Below, piece by piece: positions 1-14,867 of a stretch of DNA of 64,000 bases. The stretch's first letter is position 1. Every line of letters starts with the position of its first letter. Position numbers and translations under genes: made by a program. The stretch lies in assembly GCA_030248065.1 (NCBI GenBank), contig JASAMV010004338.1, positions 1-64,000 on the forward strand, in the 5' to 3' direction. The DNA is from Rhynchonema sp. JSB1_4 (lineage: Eukaryota > Nematoda > Chromadorea > Monhysterida > Xyalidae). The notes beneath the pieces were generated by a model. That model made no database searches and had not been told where the DNA came from. It saw nothing but the letters and a program-made list of their open reading frames with translations.

Positions 1-1521
1 TTCCTTTGACGCCAACAAGTGTGTGTTGAACAAATTGACGTGCATAGTACACCATGCTGAATGCATTGTTGGCAAGCGTTTTGCAAAATTTTTCACAGAC
101 ATTCAATCTTTTGCACTTGCCCCTTTATGACGTCTTTCATTTGTGTCCTTTGAATTCTGTCAAGCGCTATCTATTGTAATCGGATCAGATTTGTCTTGTT
201 TTCAATTACGCTACTGAAAGCAGTCAGATAAGCCAGACAGCATCCGATGCGTCTGCAAAGTTGGATATCTTCTTTACGGGTGGACATACGGTAGGCTAAA
301 TTCGGAATCCGGAATCCGGAACACGGAGATAATCTAGCTACAAGGGTTAGTTTGAAATATTTTCGGAGTCCGTGCACAGAATTTTGTGCTCAAAAAATCC
401 GGAACCCAAGATATTTCAGGATTCCGGTTTCCGAACCTAACCTAAAACCCGCCCAGCTGTTTTGGTCAGATTTATTTCAACTAATCAGGTGCCTTAGCTC
501 TATATGACCAGCTAACGTTTCGCACTCCAAAAGACTCGTCTGGTGTTCAGCTTGAATTTTTGTATTTCCTTGCTTCATATTGAAATTTACGCACACTTTA
601 GTTCGATAAAATACACATGTAAGCACCTTGGATTATGGGAATAATTGATCTGTATGATTCCTTTTATCCAATAAATTCGGAAATAATATCGCCATGACGG
701 TGATGTGCAATTACAGTATGTACTCGTTGTGAACAGTGTGTCCCAATTAATCACACTGACTGAGGACTTATTCGGAAATTTTTAAAAGCAGTTTGGTATA
801 AATCTCAACCTAGACGCATGTCCCAAATAAGCCTCAAGGGGGCTGTAAATCGAACATAATTTCATAATCTGTTAGGTTTTTATCTCATAATTGTGTACTT
901 GTTCAGAAATATTCGTTATGTACGTTGTGGAGCACTTGATCGCAAGATATCGTTGAAAAAGAATTCCTGTGTGCTGGCAGACAAAAAGAAAATCACAAAT
1001 CGACATGCTTCCTTGTTTCATGGGCACAATTGGCATCATTTTGTTGAAAACCCTGTTTTTAAAGTTATTCCTGACTGACAGCACATTCAAGTCAGAATTG
1101 AAAAGGACCATCGCCAACGGCTGTTAAGATGAAAACACAATACAGCGCGTGCAGAAAATGCGAAAATCAATACAGTTGCGGAACCAAGTGTAGAATCCGG
1201 TCATTTTGCGTTGTCAATTTTGTGCTTGATCCAGCTCACAAAGTGATCCACCTGGAAAAGCAGGGTTACTGTATATCTGGAAATGCAACAGTGATGTGGA
1301 ATAAGGTGCTTCTATTATATCTACGAAAGCGAATGCTGATCTGTCCCTCGTATGTTTTTTTAGCCGCCAGATCGTGGCCCCGCACAAATTCCGGTGTTGA
1401 AATTCGAGGAACTATACCCAGCGTCAATTCAATTCCAGCTACACAGTTACACTAAACGTTAGGGTTAAGATGGCACAAATGACTAGGCGTCGAGCAGTTA
1501 TGCTCATCATGTGTTGCAAAA
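1..1521. other. intergenic, nothing recognised
   Basis: I see no exon with convincing splice sites and no recognisable protein segment here. The open frames present are short and of low complexity. The stretch is AT-rich, with a short repeated 'ccggaatcc' motif near 305-320 and 400-430. It lies downstream of the minus-strand protease gene that ends at 1522. Confidence 0.4.
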
Positions 1522-4500
1522 TCATTTCTCAAGCCTAAATGTGACATGAAAACAGCGCACGTTGGTGAAAAACGTGGTTCCACGCGCATGGGCGCAATCA
1601 GCGCGCACGCCCTTGGGAAATGCGCTATGAGAGGTCAATCCTTGCAGAAACCAAACGTCGTCTTTTGAGCACACCACCGGTCCGCCGGAGTCACCCTGGG
1701 TAGAATATAGAAATTAGACATTTTGACGGCGTCGTTCGCTGGGGATGATCCTAGATTTAGATCCGCCAATCTCTATATACTCCCTCTGCGCAGATTGAGT
1801 AAAGGTGGAGCACAGGTACCACGGTTTTTTATAGTGCCCTAAATCCAGGGTTGGATTAAAAAATTTTTTATTATCGAACTTTTTTTTAAAAAAACTTTTT
1901 AAATTTTTTTAATTCATTTTTTTATTCCGGACCCCCAAAAAATTGGTTTCTAGAAAAATGAAATTTCTGAAATCATGTTACTTAGGTATGTTTTGAAGGA
2001 CACTAAAGAGAACTTCTCCACTGACTTTCATGTTTATGTCGATCACCTGCGATCTAGCCCATTTGGTCATAACTTTGAGAACCCGCCCGAAGATAACTCT
2101 GTGGGCATGTATATGACAAAGGGAATACCAACCTTCGGTTTGTGAATTTGGGGATAAATTTGAAGAGAGATAAAGACTTACACCACACTCATGTTGTGTG
2201 ACAATAGCAACAAATGACAAATCCACACAACTGCAAATAGGCGAGCAACGTGGGGTCTGTCGATAGCTTACGACACGTTCAATAACTGTACATTATACGG
2301 TGTGGGGTGTCCTATATAATACGTGCAACGATTGTTGGGATGTCTGGGAACTGTATGAGTCCATTACAACGCCATTTTAAACTGAAATATAAGCGCCGCA
2401 GGCGACTTTTTGAGAATGATGAGCAATAAAACGCATGAAAACATACATTTTTACCTTAAAAAAGTGAGAAAATAACGAAAAAAGGGGAAAATAATAAAAA
2501 GTGGACTTACTTTGCAAAATTTTAAAATAGAAAAGTGGCCAACTTTTTAAACCAAAAACGTTTTTTTACAAAAATTTTTTTACTTTTTTTAATCCAACAC
2601 TGCCTAAATCCCGCCCGAATAGAGCCCTTGGAGTTTCCGAGACCCCCTCCTGCCAATTCATAGTTGGAACTGGCTTGCCAACCCTAGCGTGACTATGACT
2701 TCAAGGAATGAACGAACATTACATTTCGTGTGTTAGGTAAGAAATATACGCTCCAGTTAAGTTATTTCTCCGCATTCGGGCTCATTTTCTCTCTTTTTCT
2801 GTTTCCCTATTTCAACACAGTATAGGCAAACTACACCAACACGCGCTCGATTTCGGAGCTGGTAGAATATTGAAACATTCATACGTGGCTGCTGATTTGG
2901 GAAATGTTACACGTTGAAGAATACAAAGTGGAGCATTGATGATTTTCTCTTTTTATTCGTTTTGGATACACACCGCCTTCGAAATCGGGCTCGTGTTGGC
3001 GTAGTTTGCCCATACATGGTACAACTTCGCTTTTATTTGGCGGGAATATAATCCAGAGTAGAATGCCGGGTCGTGTCGTGATCGCGACCCGGCTTTCAAT
3101 AATATGGGGATCGTTAGTTCGTGTCGGGTTTATTCCCGTTCAAGCACATTGCTGCCCAGCGAACCAACCCGACAAACGTCCGCCAACGGCTGACCATGCC
3201 AAGCGAGCAGAACTTGCTGTTGCGCAGCGCGTCTTGCAACGGTCGGGACGCATTCGGATAGCCGAGTTTGAGGCCGGAGTTCGAATTCGCCAATGCCGCA
3301 AAACAAGGCTCGGTGTCGGCTACCGTCAGCATCGCTTGCTTCAGTGGGCCGTGGTAGGCTGCTGTAAAAGGTTCCTTTCAAGTGTCGTCCGTCGTATAGA
3401 ACTTTTTATGTCTGTCAGGTGCAATTTTCTGCCGTCATTTTTATTTATCCAACCGATTTCCCTGGCTTGCAGCGGTAGAATTGATATATGGAAAGTATTT
3501 TGGTTGTTTTAGTTCAGAATTCGAACCAAGTCCCCCTCCCCCTCCCGAGCCGACGAACGGTAGCGGGTTGGTTCAAAAGAACAATGTTCTTTATATGCCC
3601 ATGTCTCAAGACACGCCGAAGACATACAGTACGTATTTCCTAAGCCCCTCTAAGAGCATGGCAGAAAAAAATAGAAGCCCCATCCTAATAGAAGCCCCAT
3701 CCTAATAGAAGCCCCCGCCTCCTGGGCGTCACGCTCATATTTCATTGCCAACGCTCGTTTTTAGCAATATGTATGTTCACTGACTGCAATTTTAGTTTGT
3801 TTTAGAAAATTTCTTAGTTGGTCAACAAAACACTCTTTCCTACATTATTTTCAGATTTTGGCCTACTTGTCATTCTAAATAACGAGGTTTTCAATCTCAC
3901 ACAAGAAAATAGATGCCCCGGTCGCAATAGCAGCCCCCTCTAATAAAAGCACCCTCAAAACCACGGTTGAAAAAATAGGAGCCCAGAGCTTCTACTAGAG
4001 GAAATACGTTAATCTGGCGACCCGAAAATTTCCAAAATGTCGCAAAATATGAAAATGCGGCGTAAACAACCACAACATTGAGTCTCGATCATTCCCCAGC
4101 CAGTGGTGAAACAGTGCGCGCCGATGGGCAGCTCGGCGGGCAGGCAAACGGGTTGAACGTGTGCGTTGAATTGGATCGCATCATCGAACACGAGAACTGC
4201 AACCTTGAACTGGCACATATACTTAAACAGGTGGAAACAATTTGTGTCAACGAAATCAAACTTGGTGATCGGCCCGGTCTTGGGCCTTGATGAGGCGACT
4301 AGTTTCGACCAGCGTAAAGGTTGTGACCAGATCCGAAATAACAACTTTTAGCCAGGTCGAAATTTGTGGCATCAGCAACCCTCGGAATATCTTCAATGCA
4401 ACAAAAATTCACGTGACCAGCGCATCACCGACTTATCACCAGGCTCGATTTCGCCCTGTGTATGTTTCAAGGCACAGCTTTGTGAGTCAAACCAGGAGAT

Positions 4501-6073
4501 GGCTTTGGTCGATGCCTTGCCTTGTGCCTGGTTTGAGAGATTGCGTATCGTACAAATACTTTCGTCCACTAAAAGCTGTAAACCATTCTCGCACTTCTGG
4601 GCTTATTACGACCCCACAAGTGGTCGGCCAAACATAGTGGCATAGGATTGTTACTTACAATGCGTCCCACCATAAGGATAAACCACCCCCAACAGCAACA
4701 ACGTACGCGCGATGTCGCCAATCGTGTGTATGGTGTTGAAGTCTTCACTGATAATGAGCTTCGATGGATGGTACACGGTGGCGTTGTAATTGTCCGGATT
4801 GCGACGGCCTTCGGCACTGACGCGTGCCGAATCGTGCATGCCTACGAACACGTCGATTAATTGCGGCACCAACGATTCATTCAGATAGAACTGCCACTCG
4901 GTACTGGAACAGAAACCACGCTGGCATGGCGTAAGACGATTGCGATCCCGCTTCCCCTTCGGTCTCACTACATCGGCATGCAATGCGGAAACATGGACCA
5001 ATATTCCTCGCGCCCATTCTGGGCTGCTTTGGTCCGGCTGCGTTGACCAGCCAGCGTTGACATTTACGCTGACGACCAAACAATTGCCTCTCGGGGCTAA
5101 TAGTTTTGTTGTCAATTCATGTCGTCAAATAAAGTCGTCGAAGAAGCAATAATACATGAGACCCAAATGAGTGCGAAAAAATACATGTGATTTGACCACA
5201 AAATGTGACGACATGATTTTACGACACAACTGTAAGCCCCGCTCGATCCACCCCTATCGCAACACTTACACACAATGAGCAGCAGTGATCACGTGATGCG
5301 CATCAATGACCGATCCGCCGCATCGACAGAACTGATCATGTACGTCAGGCACAAAACGTCGTCTTTGCACCAAGCACACTTGCCACGGCCAGCTGTGCGC
5401 GATCGCTGGTTGGCCGTCTGCACACAAGAGCGAATATTGTGCATAAATTAGGTTTTTGGGAGACATTTGCCTAAACGACAAGTTCAGTGACACCAAGTCA
5501 TGGTCGTGGCAGTGCACCAGACATCATTCTGACCACAAAAGAGAATTTTTATTCCGCTATGATCACATGGTTTTGAGTGAATGCAATGCTACTCTGGGCT
5601 ATTTGCATCCTTGTTGTGTTTTGTCTCTAATCGTGACGTTGAGCAACTCTTTTTTACTTACATTCATGAACCGGTCTTTGCACTGTATTTTCTGACACTT
5701 TTACCTCACCGTGAAACTTCGAATGTTCACGTTTTGGGAGACACCTTGGATTTAGCTTTAGTCAAGGAAAACTTTGGTGAGCCCGACTAATGTGCGGAAA
5801 CGCACATACGCCCATACGCACGAGGTAGGATGGTGATCTGGCCTATTACGACAGTACACCCTGCTCAAGTACTGATAGACAAATCTATAATTAGCCATAT
5901 TCATAGAGTGTCTGGCGACCAACACTAACTATGTATCAACGGAACAGTATGTGAGTCTGGTTCATCGTCGCGCGGATAATCCACCTGATTCACGTAGTCT
6001 TGATCTTCCAGCATCGACACATCTGGTGGGATTCGTGGCACGCCGCACGTGGACTTTCGCTGATTCTTGCCAT
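1522..6073 (-). CDS. trypsin-family (S1) serine protease, catalytic triad intact
   Basis: Likely secreted chymotrypsin-fold endopeptidase. Exons in transcript order: 5946-6073 (prodomain, with the Cys of 'CGVPRIPP'), 5270-5417 ('HSWPWQV' and 'CGGSVI...VITAAHC', catalytic His), 4707-4903 (ends 'GDIA', supplying the catalytic Asp when joined to 'LLVFDDAI'), about 4080-4196 ('HVQPVCLP...TTGWG'), about 3195-3361 ('GPLKQAMLTV...EPC'), and 1522-1695 ('GDSGGPVVC', catalytic Ser, stop TGA at 1522-1524). Acceptors are clear; the donors of the first, fourth and fifth exons are approximate. The exon carrying the activation cleavage site and the signal-peptide exon were not found, and the first exon's phase does not match the second, so at least one small exon is missing. 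A paralogue lies immediately upstream on the same strand. The His, Asp and Ser segments are seen directly; secretion is inferred. Substrate specificity cannot be read because the segment before GDSGGP is not fully resolved. Confidence 0.8.
1696..3194. other. last intron of the protease gene, AT-rich
   Basis: This holds homopolymer-rich sequence (A/T runs at 1850-1930 and 2450-2600) and no exon I can support. Two phrases about 'ggattaaaaaa' / 'tttttaatccaacac' at about 1850 and 2585 are in inverted orientation, so 1845-2600 may be an old inverted-repeat insertion, but the ends are too decayed to place. Confidence 0.3.
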
Positions 6074-6294
6074 CTGCAAGAGAATACGTGGTGTAAGAGA
6101 CACCATTATAGTCGTTACTGGTGTAAGAGACACCATTATAGTCGTTACGCTTGCTGGGTTTATTACATTAAGGTCATACTCCAACTGGAGGAAAAACCTT
6201 TGTCACGCACTTTTTGAATCGTCCCCCTGTTCCGGTCCTTCCCGACCGAAGGTTGAAAGCTGGCGAGCCAGGATCCAATCACGATAGAAGAGGA

Positions 6295-9131
<2,837 letters not shown>

Positions 9132-9817
9132 CTGCAAAATGTGCTCTTCTATGAAAGAACATATGCATCTAAAGCATGACGAAGGCGAAATTATATTTTT
9201 ACTGTAGCGTATATTTTACTGTGAATTGCACAACTTTCCGTGTATCTTCTTCTCCGCAACACAAACAAACCATTGTCGAGTCTGCAAGCATCACCAAACA
9301 CCATCAACAGAAAAAGAGCCGAAACTTTGCAACTGATCATGATGAGACTTGCATGTGCGCAAAAATTCGGTATGGATTTTGTGCAAAGTTCATCGTTTCT
9401 GTGCAAAATGATAATGGATGATTCTATTTTGTCAAAAGCTGCTTTTGCTCTGTTATGCACAGCTGCACATCTTGGCTCGCGCTTTCATGATGAATGAGCC
9501 TGTTCTTAAATGTTGCACACCCGCGTTCATCAAACTCTTCGGAGTCGATGCCGCACTCAGCGAAAATACCTCATGCCGGGTAGTACGTCAAGTCGAAAAA
9601 CCTCATGATGCGACAATACATCAAATGGAAGATAATGTACCTCATGCGAAACACCAAACACCTTCGGTTTCCCCCACACAATGCGTAGTAAGTACCCGAA
9701 CATAGTCTAAAGTTTGAGAACAATATGATTGCACACGCATAAAATAAAAGCCATGTACATAGAATGTTCATTTAGGCAAATACCGTCCCCGGGCACACAA
9801 CAACCCTAAATCAATAA

Positions 9818-10048
9818 GGGCTCGACCAGATAGACCCGGAGCTCGAACACATAAGGGTCGTATTTACAGTGATACGCAAAGCATCAAGTGCACATCGTTC
9901 CGGAAAAAATGCACTGTGAAAGCAGTCTACGAGAGCTGCAGACATGGACCCACTGTAACCTTGGCGGTACACACTGTAGGTATAAATACGACTTAAACTG
10001 TTTCGTACACGTTCAGAATTCGGGGCTCGAGTCTATCTGGGCGAGCCC
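9818..10048. mobile_element. MITE with GGGCTCG...AGATAGAC terminal inverted repeats
   Basis: The left end GGGCTCGACCAGATAGAC and the right end GTCTATCTGGGCGAGCCC are near-perfect inverted copies (17 of 18). A second inverted pair lies inside (GGGTCGTATTTA at about 9847 and TAAATACGAC at about 9982). The same terminal sequence, GGGCTCCANCAGATAGACCCG, bounds the element at 26732-27032, so this is a dispersed family. No clear target duplication is visible. Confidence 0.7.
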
Positions 10049-10536
10049 AAGCTGAAATCCGACACCAAAACTGACGAAAACAAGCAGATAATAAATAGCC
10101 GACGCCAAGAAATGTTTGCGGGTTTCCGATTGCAACCTTGTATCTGAGCCAAATACCAAATTTTGAAATCACACGCACACCAAAATGAAAAGCTGGAATG
10201 AAAAAGAACATTTTTTTCTAACTACAGTATGTACAGAACCGTTAAAGTTAATACCGGCATAAATGGACAAGAAAACGAGATCCCATATGAACAGAACAAT
10301 TTCGCTCGGAAATTTCTGTACGTAGTACCGTATTTTTTCCGAAAAGCCAATAATTTATATAAAATAAATAAATGCAAGTTTACACTAATGTAAAACAAAA
10401 CAGAGATCCTTTTAGGAAGCAGCAAGCATGGTGACCGATTCTTTGGCCGTGGACTGCAGTGTTCGATTTCAGAAAGTTGTTTCGGCTTATAGTACTGTGG
10501 TCAACTCATCAGATCATCGACTCCTGTCGTCAACCC

Positions 10537-10831
10537 CTATGTATGGGCAATCCATCGGCTCATGGCACTTTTTATACACACAGCGCATGCAGCAGCACAC
10601 GCCATTTTCTAAACCAAATTTACACCTAGGGCGAGTGCCATAGTTTGATGTCCACTTTTTAAGTTATCCGGTTTTCATTTGCTGCTTGCCATAACACTTT
10701 TCTGCACTCTTGCAAAATTTGGGGATGTTTCAACGGATAACTACAGAGAATAGATGCATTCATTGACGGCAGTAATGCAGCATGCAGCGGTGTGCGTGCG
10801 AGTGCCATGAGCTGGCGGATTGCCTATACAA
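10537..10831. mobile_element. decayed inverted-repeat element
   Basis: The left segment with 'GGCAATCC' and 'GCTCATGGCAC' at 10544-10570 recurs inverted at about 10803-10826 ('GTGCCATGAGCTGGCGGATTGCC' with mismatches). Related wording, 'CGGCTCATGGCACTTTGT', begins the element at 13689. Ends are approximate. Confidence 0.5.
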
Positions 10832-11225
10832 TTTCTTGCGCTCATTTAGGGCTGCTTGACTTGACGACTGTACCATTGGCCGTTGTTTCTTCTACAAGGA
10901 ACAAACGCAGTGTGACATAGCCCCTGGCGACAGTGGCAATACATTCATGAAGCAACGCGTGAGTGGGTCAACAGTACCATGAACAAAATGCCATCTCTCT
11001 AAAATCGACCACCATGCTTTCCCCATGGAACGAGTTTGAGAAATTACAGCATTTTTTTCAACCCTCAGCATTGTAGTTTCTGTGATATAAACATAGCTTT
11101 GTAAATGTCCGAAGACAGGCAAAATTGCCTCACATTTTCAACAAACCCTTGAAACCGTAGCAGCCCACAAGATTGTATCGTTTGATCATAAAATCTGAAT
11201 ATTATAAAATAATATCGGATCGCAA

Positions 11226-11444
11226 TCAAATCATTCTATCGAATGATTCGCCCTGGTCATTTATGGATGTCGCTTTGATCACAACGATTCTCTGCACGGG
11301 CGTGGGGCACGGCGGGTTGACATAGAGTACAATGTAGAGGGCGTGAAGCACACCACCAAGGTATGGCAACAGAATCAGTAGACAAACGTTGAACAGCACC
11401 TGCACCTCGCAGCACTTCTCGTAGTGCAACATCACCGCGCACGG
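11226..11444 (-). CDS. Pmp3/UPF0057-family membrane proteolipid, 3' exon (partial)
   Basis: The exon starts after an acceptor 'aaccttgcag' (minus strand) at phase 0 and ends with TGA at 11226-11228. It encodes the second half of the small two-helix Pmp3/UPF0057 proteolipid: a 'CAVML' segment standing for the usual PPLAV, then a hydrophobic helix 'LFNVCLLILLPYLGGVLHALYIV' that matches the family pattern ...INxLLTxLGYxPGxxHALYVI. A polar tail of about 30 residues follows. Family members sit in the plasma membrane and affect membrane potential and ion tolerance in yeast and plants; their role in animals is not well defined. The first exon, which should encode Met and the first helix, was not found upstream, so the gene model is incomplete. 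The HALY motif makes the family call fairly secure. Confidence 0.65.
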   Translation of the reverse strand, partial: PCAVMLHYEKCCEVQVLFNVCLLILLPYLGGVLHALYIVLYVNPPCPTPVQRIVVIKATSINDQGESFDRMI

Positions 11445-12361
11445 CTGCAAGGTTAAGAAAATGTGCCTTTGATTATGCTCTGAATACCTACAATCTGATT
11501 GTTTTTAGAATGAGGCATTTTGCCAGGCTCTCACTGATGTACTGATGGATGACACACAACTTCAATCAGCAAACGCAAAAATTGTTCCCAGACCATGGTT
11601 TGCTATCGAATGTGGTGGTGCTGTGGCCTGGTTTTACTGCACAAAGTGCAGAGCCCTGCACTAAGGCTAACTTTTTCGTAAGAACATCAGAAATATATGA
11701 TAATGCACAAAATAATCCAAAAGTTTTAAGAAATTCTTCACCGGTAGAATCATCGCGAGTAGGAGTTCGATCAGATATCTCGTCCATGAACTCATAATAG
11801 AGTTGTTCAGTTGTGGAATTAATTTGGCTTCGAATATCAGCGTTTTGTGATGGGGTTGAAACATCCACCCCACCAAGTAACGGAATACAAGCAGGTTTGA
11901 CCAGATGACATCTTTTTAGTTTTGGAGAGCTCGTACTTTGCCGAGTTCGGTATTTTTATTCAAGCTCTATTATCGCAATCGCAAAGGTCGGATATTTGAG
12001 TACCCAACAGCAGCCGTCCGTTTTCATCGAAACATGTCTGTCGCTGTCAATATGGCCGATAACGGGTGTGTAGCTGGTGCAAGCAAACAAGGGTGTCATT
12101 TGCAAATCTGCATCACACGTGCAAGGGTAGAGACTAAAATGTCATGGAAAGCATGGTGTGTCCTATGCCCGGCTAGGTTAATTTTTGTGTCCATATATGC
12201 GCAGTACTGCTATTACATATTTCTGCGAGTAATGGCAATTAACATACACTGGGTATGTTCGGAAAGAAAACTGAATCACACACGTCAATGAATGGCGGAA
12301 CATATCGAAAACAGAAAAATATGTGACTTGATCAGCAGACGCAGTATTTGGGAAAACTATT

Positions 12362-12537
12362 CGGGACCCGTGCCTACGGCCCGGCTACAGCGCCGCGCCC
12401 GTGCCGTGCCACCCCCCCCCCCGCGAAGACCCGTTAGCATACCCAAAGCTACCCGTGAAAATTGACCCGTTCGCACCTCCGAGGGAGGGGGCCACAGACA
12501 TACATACATACATACGTCTTCCTGTTTTATAGGTCTA
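12362..12537. repeat. dispersed repeat 'CGGGACCCGTGCCTACGGCC', copy 1
   Basis: About 175 bp beginning CGGGACCCGTGCCTACGGCC and ending near CTTCCTGTTTTATA. It recurs almost unchanged at about 62760-62930, inside another transposon. Both copies contain a poly-C run, the phrase GTTAGCATACCCAAAGC and a short tandem (CATA or CA) stretch before the tail. The class is unclear; a Helitron/Helentron-type or other non-autonomous element would fit. Confidence 0.6.
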
Positions 12538-13688
12538 TTCACCAGCAACAGACGAAACGGGATATTCATGTATTATAACATTTATACACCCGGCACCAAA
12601 CCCAAAGCCAGGTTTTGAGCTATAATATGTCACGAAGGAACTGAACAGAACGCATGACCATAAAATGCTTTATCCTTCACGGAACACAGCTACGCCTCTG
12701 CCTTAACCTAAACCTTGACACATTTCGTCGATAGCCTTGGGACAAACAACCTCATTATTACTATCCAAAAAAGAAGGAAATGAAAACATCTTTCAATGAA
12801 AAGAAAAAACAAAGTGTCTATCAAAAATAGCCCGTTATTGGTGCTCGCAGGCAACTCACTGGGAACCCGGAGGGTTCGACATGTAATAATCGAAGGATAT
12901 TAAAATAGTTCATACTGAAAAAACCATTCCGGAAGCAAAGCGTGTGCGTGTGTGTGCGCCCTCGTTCGATGTCAGAAGTCTGTCTTGCGTCAGCACGGCC
13001 TTTCTGATGGGAGCTCTCCTAATTAAAATTATACCTACCCAGAGCCAGCCATATTGTATGTATAGTACTCTACTCGCATGACTTCAGGCGAGATGTCAGC
13101 ACGTAAATCATGGGGCAGAACAGTTTTCGCCAGGTCTGCCATAAAAATCACGGGAACTTTCAAGGGAAGATTTCTACGATTTTCACCAGTTAAGCCTTTG
13201 GATGTCTTGCGGTTTTTTTCGGATCATTGGATCACATGGGTTCCGTACCATCAAGTGAAGGAGGTCAAGAATGACGCACTAATGTATATGTTACACAGTA
13301 TCTATATATGTATGTACGCAGTAGTGTGACAAGGTTTCTAATCAGCTATGAATAGGTTGACATGCTATGTACAACACACCTACTACTCTAATGTCACTTT
13401 CTGTCAGAAGTTCGATTATCGCAGCCGCATTAGCGCTGCTTCCTGCTAGGTCAGACGTTGAGTGATGAGGCCATCTATGTACTGTACATGTACATACTGT
13501 CGGATAGAACTAATCAAAAAGTTCATGCTTTGTTTTCCAGAGCAACTTTGTTGCCCCACGGCCCTCTTCGTGACCGTTGACACGGTGAGATAAGCACGAG
13601 AATTAATAATATTCTGCTGACATGCATCGCAGTGGGAAAAAACTTGAGACCCGCTAAATGTAAAGATCGAATTAAGGGTACCAGCACG

Positions 13689-14018
13689 TATAGTCCGTCC
13701 ACCGGCTCATGGCACTTTGTGTTGCTGCTGGCTGGTTTGTTCCCTTCCTCCACGTTCTAATGAAAGAGAAATTGAGTGCGACCGATTTTGCAAAAAGAAA
13801 TTAAAAATGATAAAACGTGTCGAAAAAGATTGAATTCAATCAAATTTAAAATTAAAAAATAAAATGGATAAAACACGTCGATTTCGTTAAAGAACACAAT
13901 TTAGGAGCAAAAATATTTTTTTCGGAAACTGAATTTCTTTTTCATTAGGACGTCGAGGAAGGGAACAAGTCGGCCAGCAGCATAACAAAGTGACATGAGC
14001 TGATATGGACGGACTATA
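13689..14018. mobile_element. MITE with ~65-bp terminal inverted repeats
   Basis: TATAGTCCGTCC...TCATG..ACTTTGT.GTTGCTGCTGGC..TTGTTCCCTTCCTC at 13689-13752 is repeated inverted at about 13955-14018 with a few mismatches. The spacer is AT-rich. There are no coding signs and no clear target duplication. Confidence 0.65.
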
Positions 14019-14259
14019 CATATATAGTTTAAAAGTGACACATATAACTGCTGCAGAAATCGGAGATGAAGAGCGCTATTGCAAACATCAGCAGATAAAC
14101 TGGTATGTAATGATCAGGGAGCAAGTTGACTCAAGTAATATATGTATACTAGTCTTTGACTTGACAGACATTATAGTTGGGCACGGGGTCAATAGAAGTG
14201 TCATTCAGTCATCAATGACGTCAATTAGCTATACTGTATCTGCTATACATACAAACATA

Positions 14260-14867
14260 GGGTGATATTTTCGAAACGGTGTAAAGGTCAGTTGGGTATA
14301 AAGGTTGGTGGAAAGCTCGGTGTGAGAAAGTTCAGTGTAAGCTCGGCGTAAGCTTGAAACATTGCACGCTGAGCAAACTGCAGACGCGCGTTTCTAAACG
14401 AAAGGTCAACTTTGGCAGTTTGCTGTACAAGCGTAAATCGTTTGTTTGAAATCTAATTCATCTAAGCTGGTTCCACAAGCGTTTCTAAACGATATTTATG
14501 AATTTCGTAATCTTTTATGGAGCCGTTTTAATTTCGTGCCGCAATCAGTTAGTGACGTCAAAATTTTTGGCACCGCCGTCAATGAATCTTCAATTTCTCA
14601 ACAGCCTTGCGTCGAAATGTTTGTAACTTACAATATTCCTTTAAAACGTTTGTGCAACCAGCTTAAATGAACCAGATTGCAAACAAACGCTTTGCGCTTG
14701 CACAGCAAACCATCAAAGTTGACCTTTCGTTTAGAAACGCGCGTCTGCTGCTTGCTCAGCGTGCAATGTTTCAAGCTTACGCCGAGCTACACTGAACTTT
14801 CTCACACCGAGCTTTCCACCGACCTTTACACCCAACTAACCTTTACACCGTTTCGAAAATATCACCC
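14260..14867. mobile_element. MITE, GGGTGATATTTTCGAAAC ends, 3-bp TSD (ATA)
   Basis: Long inverted repeats of about 180 bp face each other. The left arm starts GGGTGATATTTTCGAAACGG and the right arm ends with its complement at 14867. The flanking trinucleotide ATA occurs on both sides (14257-14259 and 14868-14870). A shorter copy with the same ends and a different 3-bp duplication lies at 53914-54140. GGG termini with 3-bp duplications suggest a PIF/Harbinger-type non-autonomous element; this is an inference, since the targets are not the typical TWA. Confidence 0.8.

Larger units (their letters stand above)
9132..11225. other. intergenic with decayed MITEs
   Basis: No coding exon could be supported. 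The stretch contains two inverted-repeat elements listed separately (9818-10048 and about 10537-10831). The rest is unremarkable AT-rich sequence. Confidence 0.4.

Noticed and set aside
3006..3512. 168-codon plus-strand open frame at 3.0-3.5 kb
   Set aside because: It is the antisense of the protease exon at 3195-3361 and shows no family features.
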